A stretch of 64,000 nt of DNA from Galerina marginata. Its lineage: Eukaryota > Basidiomycota > Agaricomycetes > Agaricales > Galerinaceae. The stretch lies in assembly GCA_023014335.1 (NCBI GenBank), contig JAECYW010000001.1:3224001-3288000 (forward strand), in the 5' to 3' direction. The position numbers and the translations under genes are program-made. The notes under the pieces are model-generated. The model worked only from the letters and a program-made list of their open reading frames with translations, was not told where the DNA came from and did not search any database. Positions 33,173 through 42,998 of this stretch are shown here, piece by piece (position 1 is the stretch's first letter; each line of letters begins with the position of its first letter).

Positions 33173-34849
33173 GGAGTTTCCAAATCCCAAACTTACTGAA
33201 TTTTTCGAAATTTGTGTACGGCGCTTGCATTGCAAACTAGTGTCGCACCTGTGTAAAATTGCATCGACCAATTCCTGTTTGGGCTCCGGCATCTGTTGAC
33301 ACGCTTGGTGCTAAGTCAAACGCATAAATGCTGGAACACACCGCGTCAACAGACTCAGTGGCAGTCGGTACTTCTTTTACACCTTCCCCCTCCATAGTTT
33401 ATTCGAAACTACGCCAAATAACAGAAATAATAACGGCAAAGGATATAATGTTGCATCTTTCGAAGAGATGCCTTGTAAACAGGAGAGGAATTCTTCTGAA
33501 ATTGTTAAAACGAATGTCAGTAGGTCGACTCCGGGTCAAAAGGGCACATAGGGGTTGCTCACAGGCGTACAGTCGGTACAGAATACCTTATATAATATGA
33601 ATTTTTTCCCTTTACCACAAACCGCCAAGTGCCCCACTGATTGACCCGCTGTAAGACTTAATACTGGACATTACCACTGTAAGCGAGCTACAACGTAAAT
33701 TATTCAGAAAGCGCACATGTCCGTCAGGCTACCTTGTCGCCTTGCCAAAAACCCACTGTGATAGGTCAGTTATGTTGAAACGGGACTAAATAACTAAACG
33801 TACGCGTCGAAGTCGCCCTTAGAAGTGGCGGTGCTATTCTGGTACTGGAACAGGGAACGCTCCACTGCCAGCAAGCATCAAGGCAAGTGTGATAAAAAGG
33901 GATAGCTTCGCAATAGCTGGCATGTTGGTATCCTCGTCGAAGGTGGAAGTTTTTCTGTAGGTTCATCGGAATTCCCGTCTATTTAAACAAGTTGTTTGAC
34001 GTTAAGTCAACACGAAACCTAATCACTTTGCCGTTCTCGTTTGGTCTAAATATTGATAGCGGTGTAATTCCATTAGAACCGTTGTCTTCGTGGACACTAA
34101 GGTAAAATGATAAACTAGCTTAAACCCTTGTCGTCTGATTTGTGTCCCATAGATGGTTGATAGACGGGCTAGGCTTGGGCTAGGCTGCCACTAGGCACAA
34201 GTCCAAGTCTACAACATACCACAAGTATGCAAACTATGGGCTTTGATTAGAATCGAAGTAGGAAACTCTTTCGAAAGGCTGTAGCTTGCACTAATCGCTT
34301 ATTTCAATTGCCTAACTATTCTCGTCAAATTCTCGTTTAGGCATGGGTGAATCCATAGCACCAAACAGGGCCAAATAAAGTGTTTCCTGCTTTCCGAGCG
34401 GCCCGGGAGGTTCTTGCTCACAACTTCCGTGATCTGATCTGTCAAGACCTCGTTCGTAGACGAAGTATTCGAATTTGGAGGCCGTAGCGTGTAGGGACCT
34501 CGAGAAAAGGCGACTAAGGAAGGAGTCAATACAGAGCCTTTGTTTCGTTTTGTAAGTTTACTGATTCAACTGTTGGACGGCGCTAAAGTGTTGCTTCGTA
34601 GTATTGGGATGTAATTCGCATACCTGAAATACCTTCTCAAGTTTGCAGTAGGTTCAAGTTTGTCAACGCTTGGTTAGTTTGCTCAAGGAAGGAAGCTAAT
34701 GGTGAACAGGTTTAAATATAGCAAATTCATTAATGATATCCTTATCGACCTCCACACGTCGTTAAGCATAAGAAAGGCGGGGAATAATCCAGGCCATAAT
34801 CATAGGCTAGACACATTCCTGGAAAGGTAAAGCAACGACGAGAATTGCT
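33173..34849. other. Intergenic region, 1.7 kb
   Basis: It holds the secreted-peptide-like relic at 33804-33923. Two similar stretches, about 34630-34690 and 34890-34970 (GCAG.AGGTTC.AGTT.GTCAA pattern), look like a diverged duplication; the second is the last exon and intron of the lectin-type gene. Nothing else is supported. Confidence 0.4.
33804..33923 (-). pseudogene. Small secreted-protein-like relic with signal peptide
   Basis: From the ATG at 33923 the frame reads M-P-A-I-A-K-L-S-L-F-I-T-L-A-L-M-L-A-G, a good signal peptide, then G-A-F-P-V-P-V-P-E and a stop. One base out of frame it continues N-S-T-A-T-S-K-G-D-F-D-A to a GTACGT donor at 33803, as if a single base was lost. The core A-K-L-S-L recurs in the relic at 19.8 kb. 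Either a frameshifted small secreted-protein gene or a chance signal-like frame. Confidence 0.3.
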
Positions 34850-36119
34850 TCACTCAGACCAGACCTGATTATTGTTACCATTAGTACATTTCCAGGTCTG
34901 CAGTTGGTTCGAGTTAGTCAAAACGCCATTCGTCAGGTCAAGGCATAATCCTGGTAACGGTTAGTTAATGGATTATGGCACGGCTTGCCCGGGAAAGTAC
35001 GTACCTTTTCCTTCAAGAGCAATGCGGTTATCGTCGGTATAAAACCACTGCTGCGCTGGAAGGTTGTCGTAGCATTGCCATATTTTCATGCCAACAGCGT
35101 TCCCGGGAGCTGGCAGGGACCAAGTTTAGGATATCAAAGTCTAGCAATCACAAGTCACTCACTCGAACCAGCGTCCAAACAGAAATTTGTTCCCGCTAGT
35201 TGGACCTTGGTGCTTCCTTTGTTGAGCACCCATTTCTGGGCGCCAGTGCTGTTGCAGTCATATCTGCGAGATAGGTTCAGCCTCGTGTTTTTAAAAAGGC
35301 ATTCGAGACGTACATCTGTACCGGCGTTCCATTCGCGTACTTGGCTCCACGGACGTCCATACATTTGTTAGGGTTGAAATTCGGGTGGATGGCGTGGCTC
35401 GAGCTAGTCGTTCCTCCAGGAAAAGACCCCGACGGGCAGAAGCTTAACAAAAGAAAAGATCAGTGGATTCCTCGTAATATTACCCAAGTCAACTCACGTT
35501 ATAGTATACGAGACGTCGTTGTGAGGGCAGGAATAGACGGGCGGCGCTGGTGGGGTCGAAGCAGGAGGGGGGAACCTTGTAGGCGGCTGGGAGAACGCGG
35601 TCGAGCACGACGCATCATCACAACGCGCCACGACACAGAACCCTCCGCTCTTGAAATGCTTCTATGAGCCAGGGCATTGGGTCGGAGGGTACGAACACTC
35701 ACGGGAGAAGAATTAGGTGTGATACTGATACCTGTGTTGAAGTGAGTCGTGTCTTTGACGATGTAATAATAGTGGCTCTTAGTAAGAAAAACGTCAGGAC
35801 GAGAAGAGGTTCTTCTGACGCGCAGAAAACCGGGACCTACATTGCTGTCGCCATAGAACCCTGCCCTCGTCGCGGCTCCGTCTACGGTCCCGCCATTTGT
35901 TGTGGTGTAGAAAAATCCCGCGTCGGGACCCAATGCCTTCGTCGTGCTGCCTCCTTTGGCGAGAGTGCTGTCAAAGACACCGCCGATGTACAAACTGACT
36001 GAGCTCGGGCAGTTGTTGACGACCTTGTACTGCGTGGCATGCGTATTCACGACCAAGCCCAGTAGCAGAAAACACCAAAGACGAAGAAGCGCTGGGCTGG
36101 AGATGAGCTGGCAATGCAT
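34850..36119 (-). CDS. Secreted thaumatin-like protein with C-terminal beta-trefoil (QxW) lectin module
   Basis: Model complement(join(34850..34950,35005..35109,35163..35263,35314..35442,35498..35649,35703..35777,35841..36119)), 313 aa, six introns of 50-63 nt. A signal peptide (about 1-28, core L-W-C-F-L-L-L-G-L-V-V) leads into a thaumatin/PR5-like region: Y-K-V-V-N-N-C-P-S-S-V-S-L-Y-I-G, G-F-F-Y-T-T-T-N-G-G, H-Y-Y-Y-I-V-K-D, and a Cys-rich G-G-F-C-V-V-A-R-C-D-D-A. After a Pro-rich hinge comes a trefoil-type carbohydrate-binding module with C-M-D-V-R-G and three QxW-like repeats (Q-K-W, Q-Q-W, Q-V-W) plus C-L-D-A-G and C-L-D-L-T-N. Only the lectin-type fold is present; there is no enzymatic chain. 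Probably extracellular and sugar-binding. One acceptor is ambiguous (35649 or 35661, both in frame). Confidence 0.8.
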
Positions 36120-36171
36120 CGAAGGGGCAAGGGCTTTCAGGTCCTGAAAAGTTCAACACAGTTTGGGGTGT

Positions 36172-36179
36172 CTTTTATA
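36172..36179 (-). promoter_or_regulatory. TATA box of the thaumatin-like/lectin gene
   Basis: TATAAAAG on the minus strand, 53-60 nt upstream of the ATG at 36119. Confidence 0.5.
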
Positions 36180-36428
36180 CCACTTCACCGTAACAGGCAC
36201 CATAAATTCACGGCCTAACGCTAAAAGGAACCATTCAATAAAAGGAAGAATGTTCTCCTTTGATGGATCGTCCCTTCCCCGGCTTCCCCACACCGTCGGT
36301 GACATATGGAGATCCCGGAACTCCTTATTACAGCATGAGAGGGGGTTTAGCATACACAATAATACATTGAATAGAAAATGACATCGCAGTTGTTTGAGAA
36401 ATCAAAAAGCAAGTACTATCGAACCGCG

Positions 36429-38076
36429 CTAAATCTCAAGCACCACAGGGGAGTTCGACGTGCGCACGCTAACCGCACCCTCATCCTTCCGCTTCTCATC
36501 CCAATACACCTCACCAGTGAGGACACGCGGGCCCTTCCCGACAATCCCAAACTTAACATTCCTCTCCCTCCCCTCCCCACTCGGGTCTTCCACGTCCGAC
36601 TTCCGACGGAGCGTGGGGCCAAACAACGACGTCTGGACGGTGAACGTGCCCTCGTATGCGGGGTGGAGGGATACAGTCGCGGGGCTGTTCGAGGTTGAGG
36701 CCTTCAGGCTGAGCTTGGAGTTGACGGGTGAATCGGAGAATGTGACGCGCAGAGGGCTATTGGAGGTCGTGGTGGTGATATCGAAGGAGCCTCCGGTACC
36801 AGAGGCTGAGGTGAGGCTTATATCGGCGTGAAGGGGACTGGGAAAAATACCGAGCGAATTAGCGGCTGCGAAGAAAGTGAGGGGATGAGAGCTTACCCGT
36901 TACTGGTATGAGCGTCAAGAGTGGGCACAGTGTCCGCGTCTTCGCTCTCGAGGCCAACGGCGACGCTAATTGGGCTGTTGGATGATTTGAGCTCGAGAGA
37001 CTTTGTGACGTTGAATATCCCTGAGATGGGACCGTTGGAAGTCTGAATGTTCGCCTTGGTGGCCGTCAAGGACTTTTTCACTGATTTCAGCACAATATTT
37101 GTCGCAGGTAATGATATAAGAGCTCACCTTCGCCGAAACGGGTCCATTCGATCCGGTAAGTGAGATGGAGTGGAAGAACAGCTTGTGATCCGGGTCCTCG
37201 ATGTGTTGGAAGGTATTTTGTACATCCGTTTCCAAGTTCTTGATGGCCAACGGGGAAGAAAAACTAGAACCGTCGGGGAGAATAATGGTCATGTTGTAGC
37301 CCAGTTCGTATTCACTTCCACGGGGGGACCGTCCTGAGCGCCATACAGGAGTCTACAAAAATAAGATGTCAGGATGACAATGTATTTTAAAACTCAAATA
37401 AAATTAGCACGCACGAAAAAACCGACGCCGTTTTCGTCATCCTTACGCGATAATAGGCAAGCTTTCGCCAGATCGCGAACCTCTTCGCGATGATAGCCGA
37501 CTTTGACTCGAACGGTTGCAGAGTCCTCGGCTTGTTCTTTTGAAGTAACAACATTGACAGCTCCGATCAACCTTTGACCTCGTGAAACGAAGAAAAGAGT
37601 TTCCGACGAGATAGGGAGAGTGAAGGACGTCTCGGCGTGGAATGGGAACCTGTGTTTCGAAGGACCAGCATCTGACGGGGACCATTCCTCGCCCTGAACA
37701 CACTCTTGGAGGGAGATGCCTCCAGGAACGGTGTAATCCCAATCATCAGAGGTGGCCTAAATAATGTTTTAGTTCAAGAGTGTATTAAAAACGATACGAA
37801 GAAACTGACCACATTCCAGTGACGATGATAGACCCAGCGAAGATCGGACAAGGTGTCGCGAACAAAGAATCTGAATATACACCAGGTGAAGAAAGAAAAC
37901 AATAAAAAACGCCTGAAACGCCGTCTTGCTGTGTTTCTTGGCGCTACAACCTCGGAGGCCTGAGCCTGGTATGGCTGAGGATATGGGGCGTAACCCTTTT
38001 CATCATGATAACTCTCGTAAGGTAGGGTGTTGAGGCTTTGCCTGGGGTCTGGTGAGGGGTTCGGTGCTGATTCCAT
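36429..38076 (-). CDS. DUF7330-like single-pass membrane protein with adhesin-like repeats
   Basis: Model complement(join(36429..36837,36897..37072,37128..37352,37415..37756,37810..38076)), 472 aa, introns 53-62 nt. A Pro/Tyr-rich N-terminal cytosolic tail is followed by a basic R-R-R-F-R-R and one hydrophobic segment (about 55-72, L-L-F-S-F-F-T-W-C-I-F-R-F-F). The rest is beta-rich with a repeated pattern (T)-S-N-S/G-P-(I/V/L): S-N-G-P-V-S, S-N-G-P-I-S-G-I-F-N-V, S-N-S-P-I-S-V, S-N-G-P-L-H, S-N-S-P-L-R-V, S-N-S-P-A-T-V and S-N-S-P-V-V-L at the end. This is the mushroom family related to DUF7330/adhesin-like beta-helix repeats. It is likely anchored by its signal-anchor helix. The function is not known. 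Confidence 0.8.
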
Positions 38077-39512
38077 GGTGGGGACCTGAGTAGAAACAAT
38101 TGGAATACTGAACCATCGGTGAAGTCAGGACTTTTTATACGTCAGAAGGCAAGCAGAGATAATATCGGATTATGGAGTAATCATCGAGCCAAAGCTGCGG
38201 ATTGCTGCCATCAGGAGCAGACTGGAGTGATCACATGTCTGTCACCAAACTATTGATCCCCCGACACCGCCAACGCTCTCACTGCCAACGCTCTCTGAGT
38301 CTCTCTGACCCAAACCACGACGACGCTGACCTCGGCCTTGAAAGCTTCGAACACCTTGCGTTCTCATCGTCGGACGCTTGGACCACGTCGATATGCGGTG
38401 GATTGTTTGTTTCTCATTCATGCCCCAAACAGATTTGTCTCCGCGCCTATACTGCGCAAGTGCTGCGACCAAACTGCGATATTGCGTAACTTATTGGTCA
38501 GCCAAGCCGCTTCTTCGATGGCTATCGATTCTTGCACGAGGTTCAAAGGAAGGTGATTAGTTTCGGATCCGACACCAACTGCGGTGTTCTCTACCGGCGC
38601 CTACGTATGTCTGCCGATCGCATGGAACTCGAAAGCACGGCAGAAGTCTCTAGAACTTTCTGTTTGTTTGCGCCATATGAGTTCGCTTGATCCACCGGAG
38701 TTGTGACGGGCTATTTTCCGGATTGAACGATGTCCCGCTGGCCAAAACGACCTATGTTCTAGAATAGACTTCTTTTCTGAGGCATCTCGATCCTCGATTA
38801 GGGCTGAATTGTTATGGGCTCTATCAACAAGATGAATCGGCATACAGTCTACTCCTCTCAACGGACGACATGGCGAGTTTATCTTGAAATCCTGCCTGGT
38901 TCATAGAAACTCCTGTCCCGTGATGCTTGACTACTACCTACACACTCCTGAAAACGCTTGATTTTGGCATCAATATACAAGTAAGCGTGCTCAATGAAAC
39001 GTACGCTATCTTCACCGTAAGTTACCCTAACACAACGTGTTCTCTGTCCGCATAATCCAAGTCTGCATTCTGCCGACCCTCGTCTCTTGCGACTAAAAGA
39101 AATAGCCTTGAGAACTCTAAAACGCTACCACTGTGCTCTCGAACCAGTTGCTCATCGTCAAATTATGCACCCGCTGGACGTCTGGCAATCTATTTCTCCC
39201 CAGGATATCCACTGCTAAGGGCCATGCTTCGATCGAAGATTGGGTGATTGCCATGGTGTCTGATGGATTAACGTTTGGGTTTGAAGATGTGTTTATGCCA
39301 CTATTTCCTCTGGCGTTTCTATCAACCAGATCCAGAGGGTATCGTTACTTATTCGACGAACATGTAATGTTGGGACAAATTCGGGACCCTTTGAAGTTTC
39401 ACATTGTTAATCACCCCTTTTATCAGTTAACGCCAGCCGCTTTTAGCTCGTATACAGAGGAAGTCCAGCCCCGACATATACGCACTCCGAACAATGGGTA
39501 AAATCAGCCTCC
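38077..39512. other. Intergenic region, 1.4 kb
   Basis: It holds one TATA box and a plus-strand frame at 39133-39501 (122 codons) without recognisable family or splice signals. I do not call that frame a gene. No repeat is evident. Confidence 0.4.
38131..38139 (-). promoter_or_regulatory. TATA box of the DUF7330-like gene
   Basis: TATAAAAAG on the minus strand, 55-63 nt upstream of the ATG at 38076. Confidence 0.45.
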
Positions 39513-39612
39513 TTTAGCTAGGATTTATCATCGCCGCACGGAGCTATGCAGCTCAGAGCGAGTTCGACGGCTATCCCGATGGACTAGGAAAGGACGACGT
39601 TGAGTTCGCCAA
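39513..39612 (+). pseudogene. Relic of the GLLGFII small gene, 5' part
   Basis: Plus-strand translation gives F-I-I-A-A-R-S-Y, then F-D-G-Y-P-D-G-L-G-K-D-D-V-E-F. It matches the first 40 residues of the genes at 2138 and 57714 (F-I-I-R-A-Q-R-H, Y-D-S-Y-P-S-G-L-G-K-x-x-x-x-F). The remainder of the gene is in the opposite orientation 50 bp downstream. Confidence 0.7.
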
Positions 39613-39659
39613 ATCCTGATCAGCTTGCAGGAAACCTCCCGAGGCTGTACACATACTGG

Positions 39660-39805
39660 CAGTACTAGTTCGACTGGCGCTGGTTGCGGACACCGGGTCG
39701 GAAGAGCCAGCTTTTTGATAGCGCTCCTGGCGGTCTCAATCCCAAGTAATTTCGCTGACAAGACGCGCCATGGCGTCGTATTCTTCTAGAGCCAAGCCGA
39801 GAGTG
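39660..39805 (-). pseudogene. Relic of the GLLGFII small gene, central part, inverted
   Basis: The minus strand reads L-A-L-E-E-Y-D-A-M-A-R-L-V-S-E-I-T-W-D, a stop, then E-R-Y-Q-K-A-G and decays. It matches residues about 45-95 of the intact paralogues (E-E-Y-D-T-M-A-R-L-V-N-E-I-I-W; E-R-Y-Q-K-A-G-F). It points against the adjoining 5' fragment, so the relic has been broken by a local inversion. Confidence 0.7.
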
Positions 39806-40056
39806 GACTCCGATTTCAGTCCACAGTCGTGTACGACGACTTCACCATCAGTAAAGGACGAGCGTCAAAGATTGTGCATAGGCTAAGGTGTCTCACTCTG
39901 GCATTGCCAAGTCGCGCAAACGTTAGCGTGTTCAATAGATTTTAAGACTAAGCCAGCCATACTTCCGGGGGAACATCTGGTTTAGAATTGATCAGTGATA
40001 ATACCAGGCTATCCATACATAAGCTCTAAATAAGTACTCCTCATCCACACTAGCCT

Positions 40057-42506
40057 TCATAAATACATATCATCCTCGTCAATCGGAAGGTCATCACCAG
40101 ACAATGCGAGTCCGGGAGTTGGGTCAGATTTTTTTCTTGGCGGCCATAGCCAATAGATATCTGGAACAGTGTCTTCATTGACGACAGGAACGATGTCCTT
40201 ATCTGTAGGTTGCGCCCGACCGTGACTGTTAAAGGAATTAGGGAAGAGAGATATCATTCTAAGTGACGTACATACCACGCGTCGAAGTGTTCCGTCAGAT
40301 CCACCATATTACCAGTCAACCTGCAGTAGCTGCAAACGAGACCCTTGTAGTCCCGCTTAGCCGCCCGTCTTGCCTGTATCTCACTTATCTGGGTCTGGAC
40401 TAATGTTGACTCTGAGTCACCAAGTAATCCCACTTTCATAACACCTTTTTTTGCGTGACTATGATGCCAATGGTGAAGCTACCGTAAATATGTGGCATGA
40501 GGAAACGAGAAAAGAACACACGAAGCCGAAACACGTACCATTCTTGACCATGTCATGGTCGGACGACCTTCATAGGGATCATTGCAAGTGATGCACTCAA
40601 GGATATGATTCGCGGTGTCCATTTCCTGAGCGGTCGTTGTCGTGGGGTCGACATGGCATATCTTTAATACCCTCGTTATGCATGCGAGGACTTTCAGATT
40701 TAACGCGATGTAGCCGAGGCAGTTCCAGGGTACTCGCTGAAAGAGCCTTCGTACAATATCCCAATCAGTGTTTGGACTAGTACCCACCCAATTTGCATCG
40801 ACACGGGTCGCACAGTCATGCGTAAGAACGAGAGGGTACCTTAAAAGAGCATCGCATTTGGAACATGTAAACCACGTCATCGCGAGGTCAATCACAGTTT
40901 CTTGGGCAGGGTTGTGTTCGTCACCGCACGCAGAGCCGGCGAGGGCGGTTAGTTTATCTTCGATGGTCCGTTGCCAACGACGACCGACACTTGGGAATAG
41001 AGATAAAAAGTTGGTCTTGCACACAAGGGTTGGGGATCCTGGCCCCGGGCCAACAATGCGTCGAATGACTGGATCTTGGAGCACGTCGCTGATGACTGGA
41101 TATATGGTATTCACAGGAAGAGTTGCGAGGAATGAATCATACTCCTGCTTGAAGTCGGTAATAAAGATTTCGCGTTCTTTGATAAGTCGTTTCTCTTTGG
41201 CATCTTCCATAAAATGGTTGATGAAATTTTCCAGTCGAGAGCAACCTGCTGGTACATCATATGAACTAGAAGCAATGCCTCCAAAGAAGAAACAAATCTT
41301 ACAGAGCGGTTCTCTGCATGCATGCCGAACAGTGTAACTATTTTGTGGCTTAGTGCTCCATTCGGACAGTTTGGAAAGTTCTTCGCCCCATCCCAACTTC
41401 TCAATATATTCTACGACACTGGGAGCAATTAGAAACTTGAATTTAAATCGATGAAGATAAGGCACATACGCTGCTTGGCGCTGCTTAAACAAAGCGTCAT
41501 CCGCTTTGACACGGTACGAAGGCAGTTTGTCAACCCATGCCTCACAGGCAGCAGCATGCTGAATGTAGGACTTTATTTTTATAAACGTCGGATAATGGAT
41601 CGGACTGCGTACCGTAACTACCAGTTTTTGCCTTTCTTGATTTTGGGTCAACCAATCTTTTTTCTTCTTTGCTATCTTGTATTCTTCCTCCCAGAGTGTC
41701 TTTATTTTAATAGGAATAGCGAGGTCAAAATTTCTTTCCGCAGTTGGCAGCCAGCGTATGAGATCAGCGGGACTGTCTTTGGATGGTTTGCAATCTTTTT
41801 TTGAAATAAAGCTGTCGTCGATGTCATTAAATTTAGCAGTTAGACCTGGGGACAAATCATGAGACAGTAACTTACTAGGTGTTGTTGCACTGACACTGGT
41901 AGCAACTTCGGAGTCGAGCTGCCCACAACGTCGGGCGGCTGACCCAAATTTTTTTAACAACCTTCCGAGTTGAAGCTCTCGCTGCCATGACTGTTCCCTT
42001 CCGGACACAAGATTTACCACAGAACTGGCAATTGGTCAAGAACACTTCGTATTTTGTTATTGATCGACGGACTGACCATGCAGTCCTTCGCAAATAATAA
42101 CTCCGCATACTGCGGTTCGCTCAAGTCTTGTGGGCAGTCTGGCATGCTGGGGTCATCTGAGGACTGTGGTCCAGGAACATTCGAACGGGCAGTTCTCCAT
42201 AGCGAAACTGAAGAGCGCGTCATCAACCATTTACGAAGGTCTTTTGTCGTTCGTGATAGGTGTAAGAGATCTAGGGGTTCCAAGTGCCCAAATATCTGTA
42301 GAAAAAGTACGAGTAAAATTAATTACAAAGGTGCATAGGATCATGAAACAGACTTTGAACAACACGCCCATTGGTATTTCAACGAACTGGAGGCTTCCGC
42401 GACTTTTTTTCGCTGGCCGTTCCTCTGGTGTGTCATCACCCTTTCGTTTTTCAGAGCTTGTTCCCCCAACGGAGAGAAAGTTGCACCCTTCTTCGTTGCT
42501 TTGCAT
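40057..42506 (-). CDS. Large F-box protein, copy A (intact)
   Basis: Model complement(join(40057..40225,40276..40478,40539..41248,41303..41811,41876..42024,42077..42295,42354..42506)), 703 aa. The F-box lies at about 42-75: P-M-G-V-L-F-K, then I-F-G-H-L-E-P-L-D-L-L-H-L-S-R-T-T-K-D-L-R. The mushroom-family hallmark D-L-S-E-P-Q-Y-A follows. An F-C-G-K-S-C / C-Y-Q-C-Q-C cysteine region and a long alpha-helical part come next. A C-terminal block contains C-x-x-C (F-T-C-S-K-C), H-H-W-H-H-S-H and L-V-C-S-Y-C. F-box proteins recruit targets to SCF ubiquitin ligases via Skp1; the target is unknown. The exon 3-4 junction needs the acceptor at 41812 (64-nt intron); the nearer AG would give a stop. The intron 41249-41302 is a multiple of three and could be retained. 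Confidence 0.8.
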
Positions 42507-42998
42507 GGATATGTCGGTGGTCGGAACAAAAACCAAGCGCAAGGTCACGATCGCGTGTCACTCATTAGTCACGCTAATTAGGGGCCCTTCACCCCTAATG
42601 CCGACAGCTGGATAAGCTAGGAGTCTTAAGTCGCTCTTTCGATAAGGTCTAGAGTCATATCACATCAAAACTTACGTCGTCCTTCCTCCTCTTCAGCGTA
42701 CTGGCATTTCATGTAAATCTCCCTTCCTCTAGTTTTCCCAAGGAGGCTAACGAATTCAAACATCGCTCCTTCCTTAAAGCGGACGAGACGAGCGTCAAGG
42801 ATGTGACTTAGTGCGGTGACACCGTCAGGCTAATGTGCCTCATTCCGACATCGCCAGCGTCTTGCAAACGTCAGCACCTTCGATAGATTTTAAAGAAACA
42901 CCAGGCACACCTCCAGAGGAACATATTGGATTGATGAGCTGTAACGCCAGACAATTCACATAAAAGCTTTAGAAAAATATTCCTCATCCACAGTAGCC
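42507..42998. other. Junction between F-box duplication units
   Basis: It contains the WBP2-like fragment 42635-42795 and the duplicated 3' flank of the F-box gene. There is no complete gene. Confidence 0.5.
42635..42795 (-). pseudogene. Fragment of the WBP2-like gene
   Basis: It matches about 46010-46160 of the complete gene (exon 2 end and donor site: R-E-R/G-R-E-I-Y-M-K-C-Q, E-F-V-S-L-L-like). Nothing of exons 1 or 3 is present. It marks the breakpoint of the tandem duplication. Confidence 0.7.

Larger units (their letters stand above)
39840..42800 (-). repeat. F-box tandem duplication, unit A (intact gene)
   Basis: About 2.9 kb that matches about 42780-45700 in the same orientation, including the 3' flank (CCTCATCCACA near the stop codons) and the 5' junction, where both copies abut WBP2-like sequence. 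Boundaries are approximate. Confidence 0.7.

Noticed and set aside
39133..39501. 122-codon plus-strand frame as a gene
   Set aside because: No family, no splice context and no conserved neighbour; consistent with chance.
41876..41905. Treating F-box copy A as a pseudogene because of a stop after N-N-T
   Set aside because: A normal 64-nt intron from 41875 to 41812 removes the stop and rejoins the frame; the same junction works in copy B.
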